A stretch of DNA of 64,000 nucleotides, taken from positions 10,250,136-10,314,135 of the forward strand of contig JACGWO010000013.1 of the NCBI GenBank assembly GCA_034509735.1, read 5' to 3'. Made by a program: the position numbers and the translations under genes. This document shows positions 1 through 11,902 of this stretch, piece by piece. The first letter of the stretch is position 1; each line of letters starts with the position of its first letter. A model generated the notes under the pieces. It saw only the letters and a program-made list of their open reading frames with translations, was not told the origin of the DNA and did not search any database. The stretch is from Sesamum alatum (taxonomy: Eukaryota > Streptophyta > Magnoliopsida > Lamiales > Pedaliaceae).

Positions 1-22
1 GCTTTCTGGTCACCTATTCTAA
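1..22 (-). repeat. Terminal scrap of a copia LTR
   Basis: The first 22 bases match, in reverse complement, the start of the LTRs found elsewhere in the window (TGTTAGAATAGGTGACC). The last bases of the usual terminus (CTAACA) are altered to CTAAGA, so the junction with the gag sequence that follows is not a clean insertion end. The rest of this LTR lies outside the window. Confidence 0.6.
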
Positions 23-741
23 GAACAGGATCACTCGAAGTGCTAGCAGTGGCTGATGTTGTCTTAGCTTTCTTCCTCTTCCAGCGTCCAGCCTCCTTGC
101 CTTTCACTTCTGAGGTCAAAGCCTCTCCCATTGGTACCGCCGGCACAAAATTTTCAATCGTTACCTCGTACTGGACCAACATATTTATCAACTTATGAAA
201 GTCTTTCTCAAGCTATTCATGTTGTAGTCGACAATAAATTGGTCAAAGGAGGTAGGAAGAGACTGAAGGATCACGTCGATGTACGTCTCTTTTTCAAGAT
301 CAACTCGAAAGTCTTTGAGTTTCTCCATAAGGGATAGCATCATCACTCCATGCTCTTGTACAAACGACCCTTCTGTCATCTTAGCTCTGAAAAATGCCTT
401 CGTTGTAGCGTATCTAACATGCCAGTCCGAGACCGTATAGATATCTTGCAAACGAAGCATAATCAAGCCAACATCATCTAGCCTATCATACTGCTTCTGG
501 ATCTCGTTAGCCATCAAGGCCAGTACGATGTTGTGGACCTATCGGTGGTCGACATGCAACTTCTCAATCGCCGAGCGTTCTTGAGGCATTGACCCATCCG
601 ACAAGGCCTGAGGAAGATCCATATCCAGAATATAAGTCTGGTTCTCGAAATCTAAGACTTAAGATTTCGCAGCTAGTCATTGTAGTTTGTTCCATTAAAT
701 TTATTAGCTTCTAGTGTTGGCGTTAGTGGATTCTTAGACAT
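23..741 (-). pseudogene. Copia gag fragment, broken
   Basis: Read on the minus strand from an ATG at 741, the first codons give a gag N-terminus (MSKNPL, then NKFNGTNY) like the other copies here. A TAG stop replaces the Trp codon expected in the 'DWLRNL' motif at about codon 24. The frame is recovered downstream: 188-517 encodes the helical capsid-like part (YDRLDDVGLIMLRLQ, then the SFDQFIVDYNMN motif), and the Lys/Arg-rich stretch before the zinc knuckle lies near 60-120. Gag would form the cytoplasmic virus-like particle of a Ty1/copia retrotransposon. Protease and pol are missing because the window ends. Decayed and non-functional. Confidence 0.8.
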
Positions 742-1805
742 CTACATTCAAAATATAAACAGAAAAGTATTAAGTAGATATATAGTAATATTATGTTCAA
801 GTTATGACTTGGTCTTTAGTCATTAACCCCTCCCACTATTTCTGCGAAAGCCCATCACTCTCAAATGGGGTTCCGAGAAACCATTTCCTAGTAGGCTTGA
901 GGTCCACAAACACAATTCTTCATGCCCCGATTTTACGATTCACACGGAAAAAGGCTTTGTGGGAGGTAACATATACCATTCTCATCCAATGAGATCCCTA
1001 AGTTATTTTGCCTGGCCTCTTCACATGATCCCGAGGACTCCAAGCGAATCATGTTACTCAGCGTTAGGCTGACCCATTAACCAAATGAATATCTCAACTA
1101 TCGCCCCCCGACTCGTGAGACAGGAAAATAGGAGCAGATTCCTTTGTTCATAACAATAGAACAACTTTCTTCCATTCCAAACATGCCACGACTCGTGAGA
1201 CCACGAATGGGTGAAAGTAGCTTCCTCACTACATTGCTATGGATGGAAGGCGTCGATTTAAATAAAATCATTTGACTTTTTAATCCATTAATGGGCCTAA
1301 TATTTACTTGGACTATCCAAGTAAGGGTTAAGTTTATTAGTGACCGAGACCTCATCATTAAGAAAGTTTTGCATGCTCGAGTTTTAACATTGAATATAAA
1401 TAGATGCATTCCAAACACATGATACATCAAACATTAAAACATACACCACATGCAAAATAAGCCTAGCACGCCCCTATTGGATGATCACAAGCCCATTCCT
1501 ATGTGATTCCTAAGCCGGCAGTGGATCATTCTAATGGGCCTTGTAACACCTCTTCACTCTTTTGGACTCTCCGTCGTCGGCTCCGTCCAACGGGCCTCTT
1601 CTTGGACCTCCATCGCCATGGAAGTGCTTCCTTACAATTTATTTCAAAAATAAATCCTCACCAACCTAACTACACTCATTACAACTTAAATAAGAAACCC
1701 TAATCATAAGTTGGGGGGAGTATACGAGGAGGCAGAAAGCAAGCTTTATTATTTCAAGGCTAAAAACGATAGAGAGAATAATAAAACAAAGAAGCACGCA
1801 GGCTT
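742..1805 (-). mobile_element. Copia 5' leader (untranslated)
   Basis: This stretch upstream of the gag ATG matches the leaders of the copies at 21394, 26727 and 34522. It carries the same landmarks: CTCCCACTATTT near 830, two copies of CGACTCGTGAGAC at 1109 and 1189, and the 'GGATGATCACAAGCC' block near 1480. It has no convincing gene; the short frames in it are not shared between copies. It is cut at 1805 by the LTR that follows, so the PBS and 5' LTR of this copy are not seen. Confidence 0.75.
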
Positions 1806-4025
1806 TGAAGGACAAGCGGATCCGCCCGGGAGTGCGAGCGGAAGCGAGAAAGCGTAAATCAATATGTAATTTAAATTAAATCGCATATAAAGCAAAATCC
1901 AAAGGGGTGTACCCTGCGTGCTCAACTGGGCGTTCGATGTAGGATGTATTAATGTTTAAAACCATACACTTAACACATAGGGCATAGATGAAAATAATAA
2001 AGAATCTACTAAAGCATTTAAACCATTACCTTGTAGATTTCTCGTATGCTCGGGTACTTGCGTTGTTCCTTCACCGGAATGCTCACAAATACAAACGTAT
2101 GGATTCTCCAAAGGTGATCCACACCACACCGGAAGAAACTCACGTTCTCCTTGCTAGAGGAAAATGGGTTTATGAAGGAATCGGTTTAAGAGAAGAACAC
2201 TATAAATTAGTGTTCTCTTAAGTATACTTTGTTCTTCCTTTTGATTCAAAATCAAGTGAAGAACACAAGTAGAAATGGGGAGGGATGGCCGAGAGTTAGA
2301 GGGAGAGGAGAGGCCGAAAAAATGTCTTCTTTTTCCTTGAAAAAAAAATTATGATTCGCATATACAAGGTGTTGCATATACTCCTATATATACATAATTA
2401 ATGTGATTATTGGAATGAGTCTAGGTTCATCCAAGGATGTCTAGATACATTCCCATCAATCACCATTAATTCCTCAATCAAGCCTACCAAATTTTATGGT
2501 ATGATCAAATCATACCAAAACGGAAGGGCTTGATTGGAGTTGATTTGTCTCTTTCCAAAAGAGATAAGTCAACATACCACCCTACATGAAACATGGCTGA
2601 TTTTAGCTTCCTCCAAGGGAGCATTTCGGCCATGCTCAATATGGGAAGAAGTCCAACTTCTTCCTATTTCAAAATAGGAATTATTTCTCCTCTCGGGTAA
2701 AAATTTAACGGACCGGGTTTTATCGTAATCCAATTATGATGAACCCAACATTAAATCCAATTTAATGTCCACTTAAATTACTCCCTTCAATCTTTTAATC
2801 CAATTAAAAGATCCAACATCTCAACTTTCCATATTTAATCGAAAATCCAATTTATCGATTAAACGAGGGCCCGATACAATATCGGCCCATCCATCCTATG
2901 TACTTTCCCTTAAGTAATCCAATTACTTATTTATCCTTCAAGATTGACTCCAAGTCAATCTCTCAACCTCCTCGGTGATTTGTGTGTGACCCTTTAGGTT
3001 CACCTTCAGCTAGACTTGGGCCCATGTCCCACAAGGGCCCGTTACCATGGGTGGCCGTCTAACAACGGTCCATGGCACTAGAGATTAGGTGAATTGGCAG
3101 GAACATTTAGGCTCTGATTCCGTAGGGGTACGGCCCTTCCGTCTACCGTCTCCCGGCCTTAGCCTAGGGTATGGAATTGGGCATCGGTTCCCATCCTTGA
3201 CTAGGTATCTATGCTTAATACTCGTGACTACGTATGCTTCATTGCGTCGACATAAGAAACCATTCCCTGTTCGACCAACCACTCTGGCCACAGCTTTAAA
3301 TAGCATGAACGTGTCTCCGAGTGCATAGGAGATACCTCTGTCACATACTGACAGAGGACGGATCCTCTTCTTGGAATCCACCGTCCTCGCTACACATTCC
3401 GACTGCACTGGACAAGGCTTATGATGATCATCTTACAGAATGATCACCTCTCGCCAGATCCAAGATACAGCCGTCCTGTGCACGCGACTGACATGATCCC
3501 TCAAGTCTGAGGACTACTCCCGTACTATTGGAATCGGAAAATCCAATCATACCGACCAAGCCTCCAAGGCTTCCATATGATGATCCCTGCGAGTCAGTCC
3601 AGTCGGCTCGACCCCAGTCGACCAACCCATCAAGATCGTGTAGGCGTCCCACACCTGTCGCCGATGAAAGACGGCACTCATCTAATGAACACGACTCTTG
3701 ATGCAAGTCTCAATAGGACTCTCGATGCCCTGTCTCGAGGTCCTCGACTTGGAACGTTTCAGACCCAACTCTCAGTCAGTTGGTTTCATGACCACCATCC
3801 AATGGGTGGCCCAACTGCACGAGTTGCTAACTGTGGTCTGTGGGCTTTGTTGCGATATAAGTAAAACACCGTTTTAAAAAATGTGAAATGAGCGCAACAA
3901 AGTAAGCACCAAAAGTGACGAATACTCATTTTTATTCATCACATAATAATATTACATGTACATCAAGTTGTATAATAGGTTACAAATCGCCAAACCTATT
4001 AGCTTTCTGGTCACCTATTCTAACA
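1806..4025 (-). repeat. 3' LTR of a minus-strand copia element (2.2 kb)
   Basis: The LTR is bounded by TG and CA. On the minus strand it starts TGTTAGAATAGGTGACC at 4025 and ends ...TTCCTTCA-type at 1806. It is preceded on the minus strand by the polypurine tract and RNase H end of the same element, which makes it the 3' LTR. It belongs to the subfamily of the LTRs at 15330 and 23369 (shared left end TGAAGGACAAGCGGATCC). It sits in the leader of the element to its left. The candidate 5-bp target site is GGCTT at 1801-1805, but the partner copy is not in the window. It contains an open sense frame of 107 codons (3085-3408), discussed as a finding. Confidence 0.85.
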
Positions 4026-4036
4026 ATCTCCCACTT
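4026..4036 (-). other. Polypurine tract
   Basis: On the minus strand AAGTGGGAGAT directly abuts the TG of the 3' LTR. The same string precedes the LTRs at 7989, 17483 and, with variants, 50997 and 53442. This is the plus-strand priming site of the element. Confidence 0.85.
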
Positions 4037-4539
4037 TACCTAAAGCCAATCACCCATTGACCTCAAACCCATCTTATCCAGATGCTGATTATGGGCAACT
4101 TGCGACACGGGCTTAGTAAGTGGATCTGCTATGTTTTCTGCGGAGCTGACTCGGTCCATCCGAACGTCGCCCCTGCTAACCATCTCTCTGAGCAGATGGT
4201 AGCGTCTAAGAATATGCTTAGATCGATGATGAGATCTCAGTTCCTTTGCTTGCGCTATTGCCCTGTTGTTATCGCAGAAGATAACTACTGGCTCAGCAAT
4301 GCTAGGTACTACACCCAACTCTTGGATGTAGCTCTTCATCCAAACCGCCTCTTTAGCAGCTTCCGAAGCTGCTATGTATTCAGACTCTATGGTGGAGTCC
4401 GCCGTGGTTGCCTGCTTGGAACTCTTCCAAGCAACCATGCCACCATTAAGTCTGAACACATAACCAGACTGAGACTTGGCATCATCGTCATCCGACTAGA
4501 AGCTAGCGTCGCTATAGCCTTCCAGTATCAACTCTCCAC
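4037..4539 (-). pseudogene. Copia pol C-terminus: RNase H
   Basis: The minus-strand frame 4459-4040 (139 codons) reads through the RNase H domain: [20 protein letters not shown], then a CDN motif, then HHRSKHI, and a pol C-terminus '[12 protein letters not shown]' ending in a stop just before the polypurine tract. These are the Asp/Glu/Asp catalytic-type segments of copia RNase H, which degrades the RNA strand of the RNA-DNA hybrid. Upstream codons to 4539 continue the domain (YGYSDAS-type region) in a shifted frame. The gene is cut at 4540 by another LTR, so RT and integrase are absent. The C-terminus itself is one of the best preserved in the window. Confidence 0.88.
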
Positions 4540-5058
4540 TGAAACGTTATGTGGATCAGCCCGGGAGATGAACGCGAATAGCGGAAGCGCGAAAGATAGC
4601 ATAATTAAACGGAATCTAAAGCATGCATAACATACATAAATAAATCAAGGGGTGTGCCCTTGATTCTCCCGGGCGTTCGGTGTATCTCATGCAATAAAAC
4701 ACAACATGGAGACCATAGAATTGAAATCAAAAAACGTAATTAAAGAACCTACCCGGTTGTAGTTTTGTGTTCATTCGACTACATGCATTGTTCCCCGTTT
4801 TGCATCAAGATCTCAAGGAAGAGACCCTCTAAATCATCTCACTCGCTACATCGGAAAACAAACAACCCTTGTGCTGGCAAGAAATTATTTGGGGAGAAGA
4901 GACATCGATACACACTATCAATTAACACAATCGACGTCTCTTATGTTCTAGCTTGAATAATTCAAGAAGAACAAAGTAGAAAAATCTTGGAGAGTGAGAA
5001 GAGAGGATTGACGAAATTCTTGAGAGAGATGAGAGATGAGAGTTGTAGAGATTAGTAG

Positions 5059-5082
5059 GTGTGTGTGTGTGTGTGTGTGTGT
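5059..5082. repeat. (GT)n microsatellite
   Basis: About 12 GT dinucleotides lie inside the LTR. A similar run sits at the matching place in the LTR at 28815-30798, so the repeat is a feature of the LTR. Confidence 0.9.
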
Positions 5083-5279
5083 TTTTGAGTATTTATAGAA
5101 AATAGAATTTCCTATTCCTATTCAAACTCTTCCAAAGAGGCACACTTGACTAGGATTTGACTAGACCTAGTCAAATCCTAGTCAAACTTGGGCTTTGATT
5201 AAGTCAAATTAATCATGGCCCTTCATCTCATCAATCCCTTGATCAAATCTTGTCCATCCATTTTGATGGGCTTTATGGA

Positions 5280-5450
5280 ATGGGCCTATTTAATTCTAAA
5301 TTAAATACTCCCATGGACATTATATTAAAATCCTATTTAATATCCAAGCCCATTAATTAATTAATGAAATGGACTTTATTTAATTGTTAATTAAATAGTC
5401 CCATGGACTTTATATTAAATCCTATTTAATATACCAAGCCCATTAACTAA
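5280..5450. repeat. AT-rich subrepeats inside LTR
   Basis: There are about two copies of an ~86-bp unit built around AGTCCCATGGACTTTATATT and CCAAGCCCATTAATTAATT. The same unit occurs about three times at 57581-57845 and is reshuffled around the inverted-repeat centre near 9315. Confidence 0.75.
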
Positions 5451-6344
5451 TTCACCCTTTTGAATCTAATTAAAAGGGAAGCCCATGCTTTATAAAGTCC
5501 ATAAATCTAATTTATGAACTCATGCCCAATTATTCCAAATAATCCATCGGGCTTGAATCTCCAAGAAGTATAATTTAATTCCATTAAATTAAACCTTCTC
5601 CCGGAATTAATTTCAAATTAATTTCCTTTCATTTGATGTAGCGGGTGTGACTCTTTATGTTCACCTTTCAGCTAGACTTGGACCTACTTCTTGTTATTTC
5701 ATAACCAAAGTAGTCTGCCACCATGAGTGGCCATCTAGCAACGGTCCATAGCACTAGAGACTAGGTGAATATGTGGTGTGAACATTTAAGCTCCGAGTTA
5801 CATGCAGGTACGGTCCTACCGTCGCGCGATACGTACGGGTACGGTCCTACTATCGCCTGTCTCCCGGCCTTTAATCTAGGGCATGAAATTGGGCGTCGGT
5901 TCCCATCCTTGACTAGGCAACTATGCTTAATGCTCGAGATAGGTTTGACTCTATGCAGGAACTCCTTTCCCACTAGATCAAGTGCTATAGCCATAGACTT
6001 TGTGAGCCTAAACCACCTCAGAGTGCATAGGAGATCTCGTTGTCATATCCTTTGACAGGGGACAGATCCTATCTTGGAATACACCGTTCTTACATACTCC
6101 GACTGCACTGGACAAGGCTTATGATGACCATGTGGTATAACGCGGTCAAATTTGACCAGATCCAAGATACAACCTTAGTATGTAGGGGACTGCCGTGATC
6201 CTCAAGTCCGAGGACTAATCCCGTACTATCGGAACCAGGAATACGAGCCATACCGACCAAGCCCCAGTGGCTTCCATATGACGATTCCTGCGAGTCACCT
6301 TAGTCGGCCGCTCCCAACAGGCCGACCCACTAACACTGCTTAGA

Positions 6345-7977
6345 CTTAAGGAGGTGAACCATAAATGGTTGCAAAATTAAACCTGTTTCGATAAGATCAA
6401 AAAGGACGTGTATTTAGTGGGAGCTCTTGAACATCCAGTTGAGAATGGAATTCTCAATGAAATGTTTCTTGTAAAGGCCAAGTATGATGGTCTCTAATAA
6501 AGGGAACGATCGAGTCTCGTTGGACGAAGATCGATCGAAGTTTCACCAATTACCTTAGCCCGTGTAGACGTAGACTCAAAAATTGCCAACGTAAGGAATG
6601 TGGCACTTTATTAGGAGTCATGCACAAGGAGCCATAGTTTGGCAAGCCTGTGTCCCGACAAAGCCCTTGAACATGTAGAAGGATCCTACATACGTCAAGG
6701 GACTAGTGGGAGACAAATTAGACTCGGTGTATGATTTGTACAAGTTTACAATAGAATAATACTAACGTTGCTTATAATCACATTTCTTAAATTGATCATA
6801 TTCCAGTCCCCTTAAGAACGAACCCGAACGTCGTAAGCGGTACGAGTAATCGGGATATGTTCGGTCAAAATTAGATAGAAATCTAAATGACCTGTGGAAC
6901 ATAATGTTGGACATCGGAGTAGGATTTATGGAGAGGAGCCATAGAATCCGCTAGGAAATTCAAACAAGGTTTGAAACACCGTATAACTGGAATATTCGTT
7001 TTGACGAGCTCATACGGAGCATGACTCGGTCTTCAACGACGTAGGTGATCAGTGGGAGTAGAAATGGAGTTCCAAGTGTTTAAGTGTGTAATGCCTTGAT
7101 TCATGGATGAATTCAAGGCATTAGGAATCACTAAAACACAATCCGTAACTCACGAAAATTCTCCATGACATTTTAGCGTTCCCACAAACATATCATGGAT
7201 TGAGCTTTTCAAAAACTCAGTCATGGTAGACTGATGAGAAAACACAGATATGTAGAGGGACAAGTTGTTCGAGACTCAGTCATGGTAAGACTGATGAGAA
7301 AACTTAGATACTATGAATAAAGCATCAAGCCATTCAAGACTTAGTCACGGTGGACTACTGAGAAGGCTTGGATGTTGAGTATCCCCTACGTCTTAACCCT
7401 AGGCAAACATACGATATGTTTACTCGGTGCATGGGAACTGATGTTGAGTGTGCTTCTTGCATGACTCAACAGAAATCGGTGATGCACTGAGGGGTTGAAG
7501 ACAACAATCAAGAACGATCCTTAGTACCTGAATAAGGACTAAAGATGGGTTCATGATGCACCGTCTGTTGAGAGTTGCTTTGGAAGGCTAAAGCGATACT
7601 AGCTTCCAGAGAATAAGTGAAAACCAGTTAGTCTCAAAGGTATGCACAGTCAGGCCCAATGATGAGTGCATCGGATAGTGGTCACTGATGAAGACCGCGT
7701 CTATAGGATGGACGTGGCGCCTAGCACAGCCAAGCTATGTTTGCCTATATGGCAGGCAACTTGGCTAAGGGAGTATTGGCACAAGATCTCATCACAAGAT
7801 CCCCGAAATATTCATAGACAATCACCATCTCTAGGAGGCAATGGTGGATAAGAGTAACATGGTTAGACCGTATTACTTCACAAGGAAATATAAGCGGACT
7901 CACAATACCTTAGTTGGTATCGTAGATTACTCACACTCAGAGGATTCTGAACAAAGGGGGTAATTGACTTAATGGTC
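6345..7977 (+). pseudogene. Decayed copia pol region, plus strand
   Basis: No long frame survives. Short stretches match copia RT: near 6960-7025 a frame reads NWNIRFDELIR, matching SWNIRFDEVI in the RT of the other copies. The whole stretch aligns by eye with 49250-50985 (for example 'TTGAGAATGGAATTCTCAAT' near 6440 and its counterpart near 49505), and it ends in a polypurine tract and LTR. It is therefore the 3' part of a plus-strand element whose gag and integrase are missing. The left junction at 6344/6345, with an oppositely oriented LTR, is abrupt. Confidence 0.7.
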
Positions 7978-7988
7978 AAGTGGGAGAT
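7978..7988 (+). other. Polypurine tract
   Basis: AAGTGGGAGAT lies immediately before the TGTTAGAATAGG start of the plus-strand LTR. Confidence 0.85.
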
Positions 7989-9315
7989 TGTTAGAATAGG
8001 TGACCAGAAAGTCAATGGTATTGGTTGTTCTGAGAACCATTCGTCAATCTGTGAACAAGTAATGTTATGTTAATGAATGTAGTAAGGATTCAAGGGCATG
8101 AGTTTGTTGTACTTACTGCTTGTCACAACAAATGCCCACAGACTGAAATCACATTTCGAGGACTGGGACTACGCTTGGAGGTAGGTCCATGAAATCAGTT
8201 CCGTCGAATCAGTCTGAAAATCTCCAAGTCAAGGAATCTCAAAAATGGGTACCGAGATTCCCCTTGAGACTTGCACTAAGCATCTGAGCAGTGTTAGTGG
8301 GTCGGCCTGCTGGGGAGTGGCTGATTAAGGTGACTCGCAAAAATCGTCATATGGAAGCCACTCGGGCTTGGTCGGTATGACTCGTATTCCCGGTTTCAAT
8401 AGTACGGGATTAGTCCTCGGACTTGAGGATCACGGCAGTCCCCTACATACTAAGGCTGTATCTTGGATCTGGTGAAATTTGACCGGTTATATTACATGAT
8501 CATCATAAGCCTCGTCCAGTGCAGTCGAAGTATGTAAGAACAGTGTATTCCAAGATAGCATCTGTCCTCTATCAAAGCATATGACAGCGAGATCTCCTAT
8601 GCGCTCGGAGATGGTTTAAACTCACAAAGTCTATGGCCGTAGCACTTGATGTAGTGGGAAAGGATTTCCTACGTCGAGTTAAACCTATCTCGAGCATTAT
8701 GCATAGTTGCCTAGTCAAGGATGGGAACCGACGCCCAATTCCATGCCCTAGACTAAAGGCCGGGAGACAGGCGATAGTAGGACCGTACCCATACGTATTG
8801 AGCGACGGTAGGACCGTACCTGCATGTAACTTGGAGCCTAAATGTTCACACCACATATTCACCTAGTCTCTAGTGCCATGGACCGTTGCTAGATGGCCAC
8901 CCATGGTAACGGACTACTTTGGTTATGGAATAACAAGAAGTAGATCCAAGTCTAGCTGAAAGGTGAACTTAAAGAGTCACACCCGCTACACCAAATGAAA
9001 GGGAATTAATTTGGAATTAATTTTGGGAGAAGGTTTAATTTAATGGAATTAAATTATACTTTTGGGAGATTCAAGCCTCGATGGATTATTTTGGAGTAAT
9101 TGGGCTTGAGTTCATAAATTAGATTTATGGATTTTATAAAGCATGGGCTTCCCTTTTAATTAGATTAAAAGGGTGAATTAAATAATGGGCTTGGTATATT
9201 AAATAGGATTCAATATAAAGTTCATGGGACTATTTAATTGGGAATTAAATAAAGTCCATTCCATTAATTAAATTAATGGGCTTCTATATTAAATAGGATT
9301 TTAATATAAATTAAT
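7989..9315 (+). repeat. 3' LTR of plus-strand copia, truncated
   Basis: It starts TGTTAGAATAGGTGACCAGAAAGTC next to the polypurine tract and follows the second LTR subfamily (compare the reverse complement of 56834-59045). It stops after about 1.3 kb, inside the AT-rich subrepeat zone, where it meets an inverted copy of itself. The last ~0.9 kb of the LTR are missing. The right end is approximate because the subrepeats blur the junction. Confidence 0.75.
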
Positions 9316-10679
9316 GGACTTTATATTAAATCCTATTTAATATACTAAGCCCATTAATTAATTAATGGAATGGACTTCATTTAATTCCCAATTAAATAGT
9401 CCCATGAAATTTATATTAAATCCTATTAAATATACCAAGCCCATTAATTAATTCATCCTTTTTAATCTAATTAAATGGGAAGCCCATGCTTTATAAAATC
9501 CATAAATCTAATTTATGAACTCAAGCCCAATTTTTCCAAATAATCCATCGAGGCTTGAATCTCCAAGAAGTATAATTTAATTTCATTAAATTAAACCTTC
9601 CCCCGTAATTAATTCCAAATTAATTCCCTTTCATTTGGTGTAGCGGGTGTCACTCTTTAGGTTCACCTTTCAGCTAGACTTGGACCTACTTTTTGTTATT
9701 CCATAACCAAAGTAGTCCGCTACCATGGGTGGCCATCTAGCAATGGTCCATGGCACTTGAGACTAGGTGAATATGTGGTGTGAACATTTAGGTTCCGAGT
9801 TACATGCAAGTACAGTCCTACCGTCGCTCGATACGTACGGGTACGGTCCTACTGTCGCCTGTCTCCCGGCCTTTAGTCTAGGGCATGGAATTAAGCGTCG
9901 GTTCCCATCCTTGACTAGGCAACTATGCATAATGCTCGAGATAGGTTTAGCTCGACGTAGGAAATCCTTTCCCACTACATCAAGTGCTATGGCCATAGAC
10001 TTTGTGAGTCTAAACCATCTCCGAGCACATAGGAGATCTCGCTTTCATATCCTTTGACAGGGGACAGATCCTATCTTAGAATACACCATTCATACATACT
10101 TCGACTGCACTGGACGAGGCTTATGATGACCATATAATATGACCAGTCAAATTTCACCAGATCCAAGATACAGCCTTAGTATGTAGGGGACTGCCGTGAT
10201 CCTCAAGTCCGAGGACTAATCCAGTACTATCGGAACCGGGAATACGAGTCATACCGACCAAGCCCGAGTGGCTTCCATATGACGATTCCCGCGAGTCACC
10301 TCAGTCGGCCGCTCCCCAGCAGGCCGACCCACTAACACTGCTTAGACGATCCTTATCACCCGTCGATGAAACACGACAGCAGATGCTTAGTGCATGTCTC
10401 AAGGGGATTCTCGATGCCCTGTCTCGAGATTCCTTTGACTTTGAGTATTTTCATACTAATTCGGCGGAACTGATTTCATGGACCTACCTCCAAGCGTAGT
10501 CCCAGTCCCTGAAATGTGATTTCAGTTTGTGGGCGTTTGTTGTGACAAGCAGTAAGTACAACAAACTCATGCCTTTGAATCCTTACTACATTCATTAACA
10601 TAATATTACTTGTTCACAAATTGATGAATGGTTCTCAGAACAGCCAATACCATTGACTTTCTGGTCACCTATTCTAACA
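9316..10679 (-). repeat. Copia LTR, truncated, inverted partner
   Basis: Read from 10679 leftwards it begins TGTTAGAATAGGTGACCAGAAAGTC and repeats the previous LTR in the opposite direction with only scattered differences (for example 9640-10060 mirrors 8570-8990). It too ends in the subrepeat zone near 9315. The right flank is GACTTTGCGTC, which does not match the site beside any other LTR here, so no target duplication is recognised. Confidence 0.75.
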
Positions 10680-10697
10680 GACTTTGCGTCTGTTCGT

Positions 10698-11553
10698 CTA
10701 GATCCTTGGGATGAAGCCCTTGTTAGTCCTATTTTTCTGTCCAGATTTGTATGATCCGGCCTTTGATTTGGACCACCATGATCTTATTCTAAAAGAGGAT
10801 CTTTTGGAACTCCTTGAGTAGGCGTCACTACTCTTCTTTCTCCTCTTCCTTTGCTCGTTTGATTCTCCTATAATAGTTGGAAAATCATTATTATCACAAC
10901 AGAGAGGCGTTTTTTTTATCATACCTCTTAGTCTTTTCATGTTCTTCTGGATACCTGATAACACCAATCCTTCAGTTTATTTTTGAGAAAAGACATCCTC
11001 CTTGCTACTGAATCCAGCTATCGTACGAGTACTTTGTATGATTGTATCAATATTTCTGTCCATGGACAACAAATCTTTGCAAAGAACATCACGGAGCTAT
11101 TTCGGTTGCTACCCCATTCTAAAAGAAATACTTGTGGAACCAATAGATATATTCATCTACTATTAAAATATTTCTTAATTTGAGGCCAAAGAGAGCTTGT
11201 GAGTATTCTCTAGCCTTTTCAACTCTGCTTCATTCGAAGCATCCATCTCCAATGAAGTGTATTTTGATCAACCTTCCGAGTCTTTCCGCGATTGCACTAT
11301 TAGACGCTCCGGCTAGAATACTTGCTTTGGTGTCTTCTGGGGTGTTATCCTATCGGATCTTCATAGAACCTTCCAAGCTTAACTCCAATAACCTTATGAA
11401 GTTCTCCTTGTCAAGTTCCAACGTGGTTGTTGCTATCTTCATGGCTGCAACCCATTCATATCTATCAATTTCTCGATGTTTCGAAAGTCGATGATATCTA
11501 GGTTGAGTATAGTGCCATATGGATATAAGGGCTAGAGCATGGTCCTTGCCCAT
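10698..11553 (-). pseudogene. Capsid-like protein of pararetrovirus type, broken
   Basis: Two minus-strand frames are seen. One starts at 11553; beyond its ATG the sequence stays capsid-like to about 11170, with a helical region rich in Trp/Leu, then an acidic-basic stretch, then an Asp-Glu-Tyr-Cys segment of the sort found in caulimovirid coat proteins. Stops then follow, and a second frame (10967-10698) is rich in Arg, Lys and Ser, like the basic tail that precedes the zinc knuckle in those proteins. A knuckle is not reached before the fragment ends. The product would have formed the virion shell. It is interrupted by at least one stop and one frameshift and is not expected to be made. Confidence 0.45.
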
Positions 11554-11902
11554 GGTCTGTTCTCAGGCACTCGTCGTGGACTCCTTCCTGAATTTTTCCT
11601 TAATCTTGTTCCCACGAAAGTGGCAGTGGCGTTGGTGTGGAAATCAACACCTTCCCTCATTAGATGATCCTATGAAGGATCATTTGAACCTGTACTTCCT
11701 TCCGGCGGTTGTAAAGTAGGAGTGATTTCATTGCTTTGGACATTGACTAGATCCACAAATCCAAGTTGGGAAAAGGATTCCGCTAACTCTTGCAGATCTT
11801 ATAGATCCACCTTTGATATCTCTATTGTTTTATGGATTTACTAATTTCAAGGATTAGATCTTCTTGTGTTTTTTGCTTCGGGATCTCCATTGCCTTTCCA
11901 TT

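Larger units (their letters stand above)
4540..6344 (-). repeat. Truncated copia LTR, second subfamily
   Basis: The left end (TGAAACGTTATGTGGATC) matches the left end of the LTR at 56834 and, more loosely, of the LTR at 28815. On the minus strand this would be the 3' end of an LTR. The homology runs to about 6344 and then stops; the ~330 bp carrying the TGTTAGAATAGG terminus are replaced by plus-strand internal sequence. It interrupts the RNase H gene to its left (candidate target site TCCAC). It contains a TATA-like box on the minus strand (TATAAATACT, complement of 5087-5096) and a (GT)n run. Confidence 0.75.
7989..10679. repeat. Inverted repeat of two LTR halves (~1.3 kb arms)
   Basis: The two arms begin with the same LTR terminus at 7989 and 10679 and meet near 9315. 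The central sequence is itself palindromic: ATTAAATAGGATT near 9290-9302 faces AAATCCTATTTAAT near 9328-9342. A read-through transcript would fold into a long hairpin. Confidence 0.8.

Noticed and set aside
4082..4630. 182-codon plus-strand frame
   Set aside because: Antisense shadow of the RNase H gene on the minus strand.
5765..6055. 96-codon plus-strand frame present in several LTRs
   Set aside because: It is antisense to the element and overlaps the conserved sense frame; its persistence is explained by LTR similarity.
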